Of a DNA stretch of 64,000 nucleotides, positions 12,705-24,560 are shown in pieces. The translations under genes and the position numbers were made by a program. The stretch covers positions 158,263,869 through 158,327,868 of the forward strand of contig NC_084463.1 of assembly GCF_027409185.1 (NCBI RefSeq). Direction: 5' to 3'. The stretch is from Cynocephalus volans. Taxonomy: Eukaryota > Chordata > Mammalia > Dermoptera > Cynocephalidae. Each line of letters begins with the position of its first letter. Position 1 is the stretch's first letter. The notes under the pieces were generated by a model. It searched no databases and was not told the DNA's origin. It saw only the letters and a list, made by a program, of their open reading frames with translations.

Positions 12705-12860
12705 GTTGTTATTTATAACGCGTACCGAGCACTTACTAAGCGCCAGGCGCTGCTGAGCGCTCTGCATTCATTAACTCGTTTGCTTCTCACAGCTCGTAAG
12801 GGAGATTCTGTTATCGTTCCCATTTTACAGATGAGTAGATTTACAAGTGGCGCGCACCCC
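12705..12860 (+). repeat. MIR remnant
   Basis: Shows GAGCACTTACTAAGCGCCAGG and CCCATTTTACAGATGAG. Confidence 0.6.
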
Positions 12861-13340
12861 TGGGGCTCGTGGAGGGTGCGGTCAGTGTGCCTGGAGGCAT
12901 GGGGTGGGAGTGCAGGCTGCAGTTCCAGCCACCGCAGGGACCATGGGACGGCATTTCTCAAAGGCCCGGAGTCTGGGCTGAGCGCGCTCACATTGTGCGC
13001 CCGCAGCCCCTTCCACTTTAAATCCTCAGTCTCGGCGTGAATCAATGTCCCAAACTCAACCCCATCTAAAACTGCCACTTCCTAGAGTGGCTTCCACTGT
13101 CCTGGGGGAAGGAGGCCAGGGTGGGCGATCCGTCCTTCTCGCCCCACCAGGCCTATGAAGCCGTTGGTTGTCCTCGGTGCCTTCAGGAAGGGACAAGGGC
13201 AGGTGGCCTCACCCCCTGTGGGTGTCAACCTCCATTGGGAGGCAGCGGGTCGGCCTGAGGGCGTCTCTCCCCATCCCCTTGTCTGAGGCCCTCAGCCTTG
13301 TCCACCCGCTCCTTCCCCGAGAAACCAATTCCCAGATTTA

Positions 13341-13737
13341 TTTTTATTTATTAATTTAATTTAATTTTGTCAATATACAATGTGGTTGATGATTGTGGCC
13401 CATTCCCGAAACCTCCCTCCCCCCTCCCCTCCCCCTCCCTTCCTCTTCCCCTCCCCTCCCCCTCCCTCCCCCTCCCTTTCCCCTCCTCCTACGTCCTCCC
13501 TTCCCCCCTCCTTCCCCTCCCTCCCTCTTGCCCTCCCCCCCTCTCCTCCCCTCCCCTCCTCCCTCCCCCTCCCCCTCCTTCCCTTCTCCCCCTCCCCCTC
13601 CCTCTCCTTCCCTTCTCCCCCTCCCTCCCTCCCTTCTCCCCCTCCCCCTCCTTCCCTTCGCCCCCTCCCCCTCCCCCCCAACCACCTCATATATCTGTTC
13701 GCTTGTCGTGTCAACTTCAAGGAACTGTGATTGTTGT
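13341..13737 (-). mobile_element. LINE-1 3' end with a long polypurine tract
   Basis: Antisense L1 3' UTR. On the minus strand it shares TTCCTTGAAGT...CGACAAG and GGGCCACAATCATCAACC with the copy at 1081-1338. Perfect 14-bp target duplication AATTCCCAGATTTA at 13327-13340 and 13738-13751. The 260-nt pyrimidine-only block (about 13418-13679 on +) is its expanded 3' UTR tract. Confidence 0.88.
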
Positions 13738-13784
13738 AATTCCCAGATTTAAAAGGAGAAACTAAACCTCAGGGCGCGGCTGCG

Positions 13785-15060
13785 GATAGAGCAGGCCCAG
13801 CAAGGGGCCCCCGCGTCCGCGCCGCCCCACCGCCGGGGCAGACGCGGCCACAAAGAAGGCATCCTCCTGAGACACGAAGTTGGGGTTCCCCGGTCGAGGC
13901 CGTGCAGACGCAGCCCTCCTCCACGCCCCGGGCTCTTCAGCTCCCCCGCCCGGCTAGGAAGCGGCCGCAGTCCTCCGCCCGGAACCTCGAGGGAGCTCGC
14001 GGAGGGATGGCCTTGGGGCGGCCCCGAGGGCGGCGCCTCGCGTGCTCTCCCGACGCGGCCTGGGACTGGGGAGGGCACTCGCTGGTCCTTACAATCCGGT
14101 TGACAACGTAGCGCCCGGGCTCAGGCCGGGGGCGGTGACTGCCAGCACCCGAGACGACGACTCCTGGACGAGTTTGACTCCCCGTGGGACCCGGCCCTGA
14201 AGAGGAGCTGCGTTCGCACAGGGCGTCCCTGCGAGTCCTGTGTCCCCGCCTAGAGGGCAGGACCTCGGAGTCCAGGTCACTTGCTGCAGCCCTGCACTCG
14301 GACGCCCCCGACGAAGGAGACTTGCCCCCGCGCTATGGAGGCCCGTGCCTCCCGCTCAAATCTCTGTGGCCAAAAAGCAGCTGCAAAAACCTGATTGATG
14401 TGTCCACTCTGCTTTACTTGGGCAATGACACTGGGCCCCCGAGCTGTCCGCCACAGGGTATACGCGCCCGGGCCCCGGTCTAGGTTCCACGTGAAAGCGC
14501 TGGAGCCCACGGGGCTTAGGGCGGGACCTGAGGTCCGGGCCCGCGAGGCTTCTCCCCGGCTCTGCACAGCGGAGTCACGCCCAGGGACGTGAGCCTGGCG
14601 AGGCAGGGTGATGTCGCCGTCCCCTGCCCCCGGCCCAGCTAAGTTTTTACTCCTTCCCCTCGTACCCGCCCCCTTCAATCCTCTGGACGCCCTGTCCTCG
14701 GGTCCCCACCGAGGCGGAGACCGGCGCTCGAAGCCCCCGACAGCGAGGGGTGGGAAGGAGCCGGGTGAGTGGAGCCCCAGCCCCCTCCTCCTGCATCCGC
14801 CTCTCCCGGAGACCCTCGCCCCGGCGCAGGCGCAGCAAGTAGGTCGGTGGGCGGGGGGGTTGCCCGCGAGCCACCTGGACTGCGGCCTCGTGAACCTTCG
14901 GTCGTCTGCAGCCAGTGGTTTTCGGCCTCGGAGCCCGCTGCTGGGGGCCGTTCCAGGGGTGCCCACGGCCCTGCGCGCCGCCCAGCTTGGTGCCCACGAG
15001 GGGCCGGGCAGGAGGCCGCGGTGCCTGGGGCTGGCGTGTGCCTGGTGCCAAGCGCCCATT
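13785..15060. promoter_or_regulatory. CpG island, candidate promoter (possibly CHRM1)
   Basis: The longest CpG-dense interval of the window, with GC-box-like strings (for example GGGCGGGAC near 14520 and CCCCGGCGCAGG near 14820). Open frames across it are GC artefacts with no family resemblance. It lies about 39 kb from the SLC22A6 3' end, compatible with the mammalian CHRM1-SLC22A6 spacing as I recall it. No CHRM1 coding exon is in the window. Confidence 0.5.
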
Positions 15061-15179
15061 TTCCCTGCCGGGGAGAGGAATAATAATTCATACCTCCTTC
15101 ATGCTGTGCGGTGTGGGCCTTTCGTTAGCGGGGGTGAGGGGCGGTGCAGAACTAACGCCCAGAAGGAACCAGGAGCTGG

Positions 15180-15330
15180 TGGCCCTGCAATGAGCGCTTA
15201 CTACTGGCTGCCGCATGCACAAGCTTTTTAGGGGCACTTTCTCTTTTCATCTTCCCACAGCTCCATGATGTAGGAGCAATTATGGTCCCCATTTTACAGA
15301 TGGAAAACGGAGGCCCAGAGAGCTTAGGTT
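15180..15330 (+). repeat. MIR remnant
   Basis: Shows CCCCATTTTACAGATGGAAA and GGAGGCCCAGAGAGCTTAGG. Confidence 0.55.
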
Positions 15331-15474
15331 AACTAAATCTGCCTTCTTTACCCCTTCGCACTTTGTAGGTTTTGCCCCCGGCTTGGAGCCTCACTAGCTG
15401 AGCTCTCTGTCTGCCAATCTGTAAGAGGGAGGGATACCCCGGGGAATGGCTAAGTCAGTGTTAACGCCAGTCAT

Positions 15475-15700
15475 TCACTCTGAGTTTCATTATTTAACAA
15501 ACACTTGCATCGCACAGACTATGGGCTGGACTCCCCAGTGTTTTACATGTGTTAATTCTTTTAATTTTCATAATTACTCGACGAAGTTGGTAGAATTATT
15601 ATCCCCATTTTATAGAGGAGGAAACTGAGGCACTGAGAGGTTCAATAACCTATACAAGGTCACACAGCTAGTAGGTGTCAGAGCCGGGCCAGTCGAATCC
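15475..15700 (+). repeat. MIR SINE, well preserved
   Basis: Shows TTATTATCCCCATTTTATAG, GAGGAAACTGAGGCACTGAG and GGTCACACAGCTAGTAGGTG in order. Confidence 0.75.
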
Positions 15701-18440
15701 CAATCATTGCTTTTGCCCCTATCGTAAAGCTTCCCCAAATGTCAATGTCATTGTTTCCACATCACCTCCCCTCACCCGCCTACCCCCGACTGTGGGGCAA
15801 TCAGCCATTGAGCTGGGGCCTAGCCCGGCCCTGGACCCACGGCCCCCCTTCCCCGCCCCCTTGGCGCCTCTTGCCAGCCCCAGCGCTGAAGGAGGCCTGG
15901 CCAGGGCAGAGATTGATGAGGATGAGAGGACCTCGGAGGCCACCTGTTTACTTCGCCCGCAGGCACACGCTGTGATTAACCCTGCACAATTGAGTTAGGG
16001 CCCCAGCTCCGCGCTGCTGGAGGCCTGGAGAGGGGGAGGGGCCTGCCAGCTAGAGCTGCTGCTCCCTGGGGCTTGTGGGGGTTTGCAAGAAGCTGCAGCC
16101 CCGGAGAAGAGGCTGTGCCCCGCCAGCGGGGATAGGGAGGGAGCGTGTGGACCTCTGGGGAGGGCGACCAGCCTTCCCTGCCCCTCTGCCCCCGCTTCCC
16201 CTTTTGTCAGAGGCAGGTGGCTTCCTGTGTCTAAGCCCCAGGACTTGTCCCAGGAAGGAAGGAAGGGTGATCTCCCACCAGGAAACGGCAGCAATGCGGG
16301 GAGAGAGGTAGGGAGCCAGGCCGGGTCTGTCTGGTGGGAGACAGCCCCTCCTGGGCCCCACGCCTCCTCACTTCCGGGGTGAGTTTGTGTCTCTTTGTCT
16401 GTCCAACAGGCGTGTGAGCATCTCTCTTGAGCACATGCACCGCCAGCTCTAGCTTTCTTGCTGCAACAGCCAGTAGGGTGATTCTGTGACCATGTGGGGT
16501 GCGGGAACCCATGAGTAAAAGCCCAGCCCCAGCTCTGGCCCTCCTCATGGGGACCCTTTGTTCTTTTGCCTTACATTCAGGGGATAGGTCTCCCTGGTGT
16601 AGTCCATGGCATGTCCTACTTCCTGTGGCTTGGTAAGGAAGCCCCGTTCTAAAGGAACAGTCTGGAGTCTATGCCCAGCAATGTGCTCAACACTGGGAAG
16701 GGAACAGGAAAAACCAGAACCCAGAAACCATGGGACTGAACTAGTTGGGGAGACAAGATGATCTTGCAGAAGGTTCCAGGGCACACCAGAGCCCATGAAT
16801 TTCCCAGGAATAGGAAAAAAAGGTAAAGGAAGGTACAGGGATAGCTAATAGAAGCTGGCTACAGAGGGGAGGGTGTAGGCCTGCCCAGGGATGGTCATTT
16901 GGTTCTGGAGGGTGTGCAGCACGCCAGGGCACCAGACTGTTTAAGTTGGGGGCCCTTGTGTAGAACCTTGTGGAAGAGAAGGAGTCATGGCCTGTCTCCT
17001 AGCCTCAGTCTATCTATCTAGAAATGGGGTGGAGGTGGAGGCGAAGAGGAACCAGATGGCTCCAAGGGACTCTTTCAGCTCTGATGGTTTTTAAAGATAG
17101 GACACCTGGGGTTGGACTCAGTTCTGTCACTCTTGGCACATTACTCCTTTTCTCCGAGCTTCAGTTTTCCCGGAAGTAAAACAGGAGGTTGGGTTAGGCC
17201 AGTGTGTTCCTCAAACTTTATTTTGTGGACATAGTAAAAAGGCCTCTGTGATAAAATGGGAAATCAATTAGGCTTTCTTCACTGCAGAGGCTTTAAATGG
17301 CAAATGTGCATTGGGAGTCTCCGTGAGGCAGAGAGAATATGCAGCACTTTCCAAACTTATTTCACCATGGAGTCTTTTTTACATGGAGTGTCTCATAAGA
17401 CTGGCGTCTGGGGAACACATTTCGGTCACTCTAGACTGGCTTATGTAGAAACCCTCCAGCTGTGACATGTGATAGTTTTAGGTGTCTCCCTCTACACATC
17501 TGGCCTCTCCCTTCAAGGACTCCTTTCCCTGGCCCCACCCTTTCCTGGACTCTGCCCACCTCTGGGTTCCTCTCTGTAGGGTACCCTTTATGTGCCTGGC
17601 TTTCTCCCTGGCTCAGCCCCCTGGAGGGCACAAACTTTGGTCCAGCTGCCCCTTCCCTGATCCTTTCTGGTTCCCAGAGGATCTGAGGGGCACTGTCTGG
17701 GCTCTCCTGGCAGGGGTCAGTGTGATGGCCACCTTCAGCCCAAGAACGTGGTTTCCTGGTTCCGAATCCCAGACTCCCTCCCCAAGTTTCCCAGGCTCAG
17801 TCTCAAGCCCCCAACCTCAGCCCTCAATCAACAGACCTCATTTCCCAGCCCCCTACACGAGACCTCTAGCCTCAGCTCTCTGAGTTCCCAGCTCCACACT
17901 CCTGCACCTTAATCTGCAGATCCAAGTCCTCATCCCACTCCCCACCCATGGCTCCCAGCCTTCCTCTCCAAGGCAATTTCTGAGATTCCGGCTCTGGAGG
18001 GTTAACGGACAGCCTCTTTCCTCTCCCCAGCTGCAGCTGCAACCTACTTGGTTTTTGGGCTTGAGCCAGGGTCCTGGGCCAAAAGAGAGCAACTGAGCGT
18101 ATTGGCAGAGTGAGGGGTGAACCCCAGGAGATTAGGACAAGTATTTACAGTAATACTGCCCCCCGCCCCCAAGCCTGGTTCAAGATGAGGAAACTCCTTG
18201 GAGGCAAAAATACAGATTGTGAACAGGAACATTCTAGTGAGGTAAATGGTGTGAGATGGGAGTTGGGGATAAACAGAAATCAGGAGAGATGAGGGTGGTA
18301 AGGCCAGCCCAGTGGGTCATCCTGGAATGGGGCTGGGGATAAGGGCCAGTCACAGCGTGGCCAAACTGGGAAATCTCTAAAGAACCATTTTACAGATGAG
18401 GAAGCTGAGGCCCTGTGACTTGTCAAAGGCTACATAACAA
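15700..18440. other. Intergenic stretch, no gene recognised
   Basis: GC-rich unique sequence to about 16.4 kb, then ordinary intergenic sequence. No exon-like homology seen. Confidence 0.5.
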
Positions 18441-18449
18441 TTCAGTGGC

Positions 18450-19480
18450 TAATGCCCAACCCCAAATTGTCTCCTTGTATTGTGATCTCAATTTGCAGAG
18501 TGCTTTCTCTCCATCAATTTCTCCTTCTAGAAATACTCTCTGTACTTAGCCTCTGGGGATACCCGTCTTGGGTCTCCTTCTACCTTCCTGGCTGTTCCTC
18601 ATCTTCCCGCTCGCTAAACTTCGGAGTGTCTGGGCTCAGTCTTCGGACCTTCACACCCACTCCGCAGGTGAACTCATGCCACCTACACACTGATGACTCC
18701 CAAATTTATATCTCCATCCCAGGCTGTCCTCTGAACACCAGCCTCATATATCCCACATTGTATTTCATCGTCTGTAAAATGGTGATAATAATAGTTCTAC
18801 GTCACAGGACTGTTATGAGGATTGAATGATTTCTGACATGTAAAGTGTTGGAAATGTGCCTGGCTCAGAGTGAGCTATGATATTGTTATCACTGTCATTA
18901 GTGCTGCCTGCCAGCTCTGTTTGGATGTCTAGAATTATCTCAGACATGACTCATCCCAAACCCCAAACTTGCCCTCTCTGCAGCCTTGCCCAGCTCAGTA
19001 GAGGGCAACCCTGTCCTTCCAGTAGCTCAGGCAGAAAACCTTGGAGTAATCCTTGACTCCATTCTTTCTCTCACATCCCAAATCTAATTCATTGGAAATC
19101 CTGTTGTCTCAAATATATCCAGAGTGCAAATGCTGTGGTCTCGGCTGGTGTCATCTGTCACTTGGATTAGTGCCTCCATACTCGTGTCCTTGCATCTACC
19201 CGGGCTATATAGTCTGTTCTCAATGCAGCATTCAGAAGGTTCCTTTTGCTATAGAAGTTGAATCATGTCCCTCCTCTGTTCCAATGCTCTAACAACTTCC
19301 CATCTTTCTCAGAGTAAAGCTCGTTACGATGACCTGCAGGGGCCTGCATGGGCAGCCTTTGCTTCCTTCTTGACCGCTTTTCCACCACTGCCTCCTCACT
19401 TCTGTCTCCCAGCTACACTGACCTTGCTGTTCCTAGAACATGCCTAGTGCTTTTCTGCCTCAGGGACTTTGCACTATCAT
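18450..19480 (+). repeat. LINE-2 remnant
   Basis: Recognisable L2 stretches: CTGATGACTCCCAAATTTAT, CTTGGAGTAATCCTTGACTC, CTGTTCCTAGAACATGCCTA and CTCAGGGACTTTGCAC in the sense direction. Confidence 0.7.
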
Positions 19481-19689
19481 TACCTTTGCTTAGGTAATAG
19501 TAAACAAACCGTCAGGTTTCTACAAGGTATAGGTTATGATGCAGATTGTACAAAGGGTTGGTGTTTGGGGCAGTGGGGACATAGAGAGGAGCCCAGAGAC
19601 CTTGGCAGGGGCCAGATCATGAAAGTCTCTGAATGTCCCTTGAACTTCAGGCAGCCAAGGAAGCTGTGTGTGTAGGGTAGAGTTGGGAC

Positions 19690-20930
19690 TAGCGTGAGGT
19701 GAGGTGCAAGATTGAAGGGAATGCCAAAAACTCAGCAGTCATGATTAGAAGTATTTTAATGCAATATTATAAAAAATCAAAGTTAGTGCAAACAAATCCA
19801 TGATTTTTGAACAAAATATTAAACTTTTAATCAAAGGCAGGATTAGATAAGGCTGGGATTAAAGGTGAGGCAGGAGAGGTGAGCTTAAGTGTAGTGCCTC
19901 CCTCGCTTGAGGCTGCTCCGTGCCCTGGACTGCAGACCAGGGACTCAAGGTACTTCTGGGACTGTGGAAAGATGGGCTGGACAGGGATACCATGTGGTCC
20001 AGGGAGAAAATGAGACACAGAGGCCCTGTCCAAGGGAGTGGCAGCCGGCTGGACAGGTTGTTTCTAGCCTGTAAAATGCAGGTAGTGAGTTTTGCCCCAG
20101 AAGAACTCAGAGGACTAGTGAGATAAGGGACAGAAACTGCATGTGGTGGTGGGGCAAACTTGGTTGGGAGGCAGGTAAAGACCAGGGAGGGTTAGGGCAG
20201 GGGGAACAGGAGTAGAGCTGCGTGGGCAAGGGCCATTCACCTGGCTCACGGTGAAGGCCTTTCTGAACCAGACATCTGACCAGGAAGGGGAGGTGCAGAA
20301 CCTGAGGGAGAAGGCCGTGCAGGTACCCATGCTTCCAGCTGATGAGGGACCAGGTGAACATGGCCTTGAGATCTTGAGATGGAACCTGGCAACTGGGCAT
20401 TGAGGGGGCCAGGGCCAAGGCTAAGGGGCAAGAACAGGGCAGGGAAGAAGGGCGGGTCTAGAAATGGAGACCCAGACCAAGTACCTGTCAGGTACCCATG
20501 CACTGGGTCTGCAGTGGTGTGTTTGCCCCCCACCCCTGCAGAGCCAGGTGTGGCTCATGCCAACCCTCTTCCTCCCCTTGTTGGGGCTGGGGCAATGTGT
20601 GTCTGTCTCTGGACATGGCAGGAGTCAGGCTCCCTGGCCCAGGGCAGAATCCCATTAGCCCAGGAAGGGACCAGAGCAGGCCGTGGGTGGGCAGATGGGC
20701 GTGAATGAACTGTTAGCGTTCCTGGCTGGGCAGCCACAGCTAGCATCCCACCCCCTCCTGCTTCTCTGCAGTCACTGCCAGAGCTCCTTATGGCCTCCAC
20801 CACCAGGCCCTTCCTGAAGGGAAGACCAGAACTGGTACAGGGACCAGGATCCCTGGGCTCTGTTCTAGACTGCAGATGGTGGCTGCCCTCCATCCCTCTC
20901 TTGCATGGTCTCCCCAACGCCATCAGCCCA
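19690..20930. other. Intergenic stretch, no gene recognised
   Basis: Unique sequence downstream of the OAT1-like pseudogene. No coding homology seen. Confidence 0.5.
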
Positions 20931-21300
20931 GGAGGGGCGGGGAGGGGTTGAGGAGGAGGAAGGGCCTAGGGGACAGAGGATGAAGGAGATCAGATCTCAG
21001 TGACTCTCTTGGCTATGGTTTGCCTTTTCATTATAGAAAAGGCCTGAAGTGCAGCAGGAAAGCATAGGTTGGGAGTGGGGTGCTGAACTTCCTGGACCCA
21101 GGCCCAGGTGTGAGGTGGTAAACCGCTCCTGCAGCCAGGACCTTTCTTCTTTCTCTTTTGTTTACAGATGTTTGCACCTGCCTTAGGCAGGGGGAAGACC
21201 CTTAAACAAAGCTTCCAGATTGGCTGCCTTCAGTTTAGTCCCTTTTCCACTTCCAGGAAAGATTGAATAAGGAGGGAAAGAAGGAAGATGTATAAAGTTT
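20930..21300 (-). other. Duplicated 3' flank shared with SLC22A6
   Basis: Matches 53.74-54.10 kb: a GTGCAGCAGGAA stretch, then GGGGGAAGA, AAACAAAGC and GATTGGCTGC, then a GA-rich AGGAGGGA tract, in the same order. Shows that the gene duplication extended beyond the transcript. Confidence 0.7.
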
Positions 21301-21370
21301 TTTACTGTAGCCAAAAGAAAGCCTTGAAGGGAGCAGAGAAAAATGGCAAGGAAGGTGGGGTGTATGTAGT

Positions 21371-21411
21371 GTGTGTGCGTGCGTGCGTGCGTGCGTGTGC
21401 GTGTGTGTGTA
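21371..21411. repeat. (GTGC)n/(GT)n microsatellite
   Basis: Alternating GTGC and GT units. Confidence 0.85.
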
Positions 21412-21634
21412 CACCCATGAATTCTGCCAAGCCAACTATTTGGCTTCAAGTGTAGGTAGGCTCCATGATTTCTTAGCTGTATCTCTTAACCTTCTAACCT
21501 TCTCTATTAGTTGGTTTCTGTTGCTGATAACAGAATACTTGATACTGGGTAATTTATAGAGGAACAATGTTTATTTCTTACAATTTTGGAGCTGAGAAGT
21601 CCAAGACCCAGGGAGCTTATCTGGTGAGGGCCTT

Positions 21635-21816
21635 CTTGTCTGTGACTCTCTGTAGTAACACAGGTTGTCACATGGTGAGAACGGCATGAGCAAAAGTGAG
21701 CTGACTGTCTCACTTGCCCTCCTCCTTGTCTGTGACTCTCTGTAGTAACACAGGTTGTCACATGGTGAGAACGGCATGAGCAAAAGTGAGCTGACTGTCT
21801 CACTTGCCCTCCTCCT
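21635..21816 (+). repeat. 90-bp tandem duplication
   Basis: Two head-to-tail copies of a 90-nt unit (21635-21724 and 21725-21814) identical by eye, within an older interspersed repeat beginning near 21510. Confidence 0.92.
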
Positions 21817-21931
21817 AAAACCATCAGAGCCACACCCATTACTCCACCAACGGATCAATCCATGCACAAGGGCACAGTCCTCACAATCTGATCACCTCTT
21901 AAAGGCCCTACCTTTCAAACACCATAATCAG

Positions 21932-22066
21932 GGCCGAGCCCGTGGCGCACTCGGGAGAGTGCGGCGGCTGGGAGCGTGGCGACGCTCCCGCCGCGACTGG
22001 CCGGTGCACTCACTGGCTGAGTGCCGGTCACGAAAAAGACAAAACAAACAAACAAACAAACAAAAA
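21932..22066 (+). mobile_element. Variant dimeric tRNA-like SINE lacking box B region
   Basis: Begins GGCCGAGCCCGTGGCGCACTC, has a second unit start GGCCGGTGCACTCACTGGC, and ends CGAAAAAGACAAAACAAAC. The GGTTCGGATCC portion of both units is missing. Perfect duplication AACACCATAATCAG at 21918-21931 and 22067-22080. Confidence 0.82.
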
Positions 22067-22189
22067 AACACCATAATCAGATTTCCCACCCTCTTAACAC
22101 TGTTACGATGGGGGTGAAGCTTCAATGAGTTTTGGGGAGACATTTAATCAAAAGCACCTTCCTCACCCTGAGGATAATAATACTACCTA

Positions 22190-22640
22190 CCTTATTGATT
22201 ATGATATGTATAATGACATATATCGACCATTATTGTATCATATAGAATAATTTTACTGCCCTAAATATCCTCCGTGCTCTGCCTATTCATTCCTCCTGAA
22301 CCCCTGGCAACCACTGATCTTTTTATTGTCTCCATATATTTCACATGTTTGATGCTATTGTAAATGTTATTATTTTTGAAATTTCTATTTCTGGTTGTTT
22401 ATTGCTAGTATATAGAAATACAATTCTTTTTTTCATATTGATCTTATAACCTGCCATTGCATTAGGTTCATGTTTTAGTTGTATCATTTTAGTAGATTCC
22501 ATTGGATTTTCTACACAATTGCTTTTTAAAAATCTTATTTAAAAAAAATTATTGTTTTTAATAAACCTTGTAATTGTACATATTTATAGCATGCAATTTG
22601 ATGTTTCAGGAAATATGTGTTGTATAATGATCAAATCAGG
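22190..22640 (-). repeat. Antisense LINE-1 fragment
   Basis: Shares the TATCATA...TTTTACTGCCCTAAA stretch with 35.28 kb, followed by antisense ORF2-like AT-rich sequence (TATAGAAATACAATTC). Confidence 0.65.
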
Positions 22641-22742
22641 GTATTTAGTTGATGGCTTTTTCAGCTGAGGGTTGGCTAATGTGGAGTGGCCACTGTGTGG
22701 GGGCCAGAGGGGAACAGTTGGACAAAGTGTGCACAATTACTT

Positions 22743-22986
22743 TTAATGAAGTGGTCTTTGGTAGGTCTGGAGTGAGGGGCCCAGGGATGTTTCTCTGAGA
22801 ACAGGCACAGGATAGGTCCCTCCTGTCCTCCCCTGGCTTCCATTTCTCCTTTCCTCCTCTTGGTGTAGACTTGGAGGAGATGCAGGGGCTCCTGCCTTCC
22901 ACCCTCTGCCCCTTCTCAGTCCCCAGGGGGCCTGGGGTGGGACCAGCTGCTGCTCCTGCTGCTGTTGCCCCTGTTTCTCTTTCCAC
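22743..22986 (-). pseudogene. OAT1-like pseudo-exon 10 and 3' UTR
   Basis: After acceptor CCCTGTAG it reads RWKEKQGQQQQEQQLVPPQ, the Gln-rich tail. The segment that ends SLC22A6 (residues before NGL and the TGA) is missing, so the frame runs on to a TAA at 22745. ATTAAA at 22747-22742 matches the SLC22A6 poly(A) signal. Confidence 0.85.
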
Positions 22987-23344
22987 CTACAGGGGGAGGA
23001 GAAATAGGATTCAGGAGTAGAGTTGAAGGATTCTTTTGATGTGTCTGCACTCAGTTGTCTTACTTTATGTCCCAAACCATTCACTGTTTCCAAAAGCTGA
23101 GAGTCTCAGGGAGGATTCCAGGGGACTCAGCCTATCTTTGAGAACAGGATCTAGGAGGCCCAGGAGGCAGGAGGCCTGGTTTCTAGTCTTGGCTCCACCA
23201 GGGTCCAGCTGAGTGACCCTAGGTAAGTCCCTGCTCTCCCCTTGGTCTGGCCTTTTGTTTTTGACAAAAGGGGCTTGGTCGAGGAGCTGTGAGCTCCTAA
23301 TGGTTCTGAAGGTGAGAGATGAGGTGAGGCAAGGTGCAACCCAC

Positions 23345-23548
23345 CTTCTCTCTGGGTCCTGCACTGTGTTGGGCAGTGCCAGGCCCAGGGTCTCTGCCAG
23401 GAGGACAGTGATGATGCTGACAGTCACGGGGACCACACTGTAGATGAAGATAGGCAGGGAAGGGTAGAACGCAGCAGTCATGCCCACTAGTGGGCACAGG
23501 GTGGTGCCTACATTGGCCAAAGTTGTTGTCATTCCCCTACCCCTCTGC
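23345..23548 (-). pseudogene. OAT1-like pseudo-exon 9
   Basis: 204 nt and fully open. Reads [16 protein letters not shown] through [34 protein letters not shown]. The Arg corresponding to OAT1 R466 is Asn, and the split codon at R454 gives Gln. Confidence 0.93.
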
Positions 23549-23799
23549 CTGTGCAGAGGAGAAACACCTTGGTGAGGCCTGTGGGGCTTGCGGGTGCCCT
23601 AAATGTGCCCGCCACCTTGGGCTTCCTCTTTTCTCACTCACTACAGGGTCAAATGCTTGCATTTAACTTGGCTAAAAGGAAAACAGGAAGCAAATGGTTT
23701 GGGAACCATGAAGTTTGTGTTCCAGCCCCAATTTGAACTTCCTGTGTGACTGTGAACAACTCTCCAACCAACCTCTCTCCCATATCCAGCGTCCTACTT

Positions 23800-24560
23800 T
23801 ACGTTTTTACTTGGAGGTCTGAAAGGCCCCTCACATTCTGTGTGGCCGAGGAGCTCTGCATTTCCACCTCCACACTTGCTCTTTCCCCAGACTTCCCCAC
23901 CTTGCTAAATGACGCTTCTAATCACCCAGTTGTGCACGTTCAAGTACCTAGGAATTATCCTCGACGCCTCTTGTTCCCTCATTTCCTCACATCCAAAATA
24001 TGAATTTGGATGGCGATTCCTCCCAAACACATTCAGAGTTAGTTCCCTTCTCTCCGTCTCTACAACCACTACCCACCACCTGACTCCAAGCCATTTTCAT
24101 CTCTTGCCCAGACTATGGCACTAACCTCCTGACTGGTCTTCCCATTTCTCCTCTTGGCCCCGGTCCCCTATCCCCAGCCTATTCTCTCTGCAGAAGCCAA
24201 AGCATTCTCTTAAAATCATAACTCAGATAATTTCCCTCTCTGCTTAAAACCATCCAGAGATGCCCCATGCACTAAAGTAAAATCTGACCTCTTTATAAAT
24301 CCCTACGTGATTGGTCCCTGCCTACCTCAGCTCTTGTCTTGTGCCTGCATTAAAGCCTTGATCTCTACCTTTGATCTCATGGAGCAGATTTTCTTGACTA
24401 CCCTGATCATCTCGTCTAAAGTAGCCACCCAGTCACTCTCTCTTTCCCTACATTGTTTTTTAACCTCAGATGCAGAGGGTTGAGTTAGACATATTCCTCA
24501 TTTCAAGACGCTCTATTATCATTTGTCCTTGAAATAGCCCCTTATTTTCCCCCCTGAATG
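23800..24560 (+). repeat. LINE-2 remnant
   Basis: Shows CCTAGGAATTATCCTCGACG, CAGCCTATTCTCTCTGCAG and GGTCCCTGCCTACCTCAGC in the L2 order. Confidence 0.65.

Noticed and set aside
13356-13765. Several Pro/Ser-rich and Gly/Arg-rich frames
   Set aside because: All arise from the pyrimidine-only tract of the L1 3' end.
14440-14465. REST/NRSE silencer element in the CpG island
   Set aside because: Only the core GCTGTCCG matches; the rest of the 21-bp consensus does not.
14277-15231. Frames of over 200 aa on both strands
   Set aside because: CpG-island composition suppresses stop codons; the translations are low-complexity and unlike known proteins.
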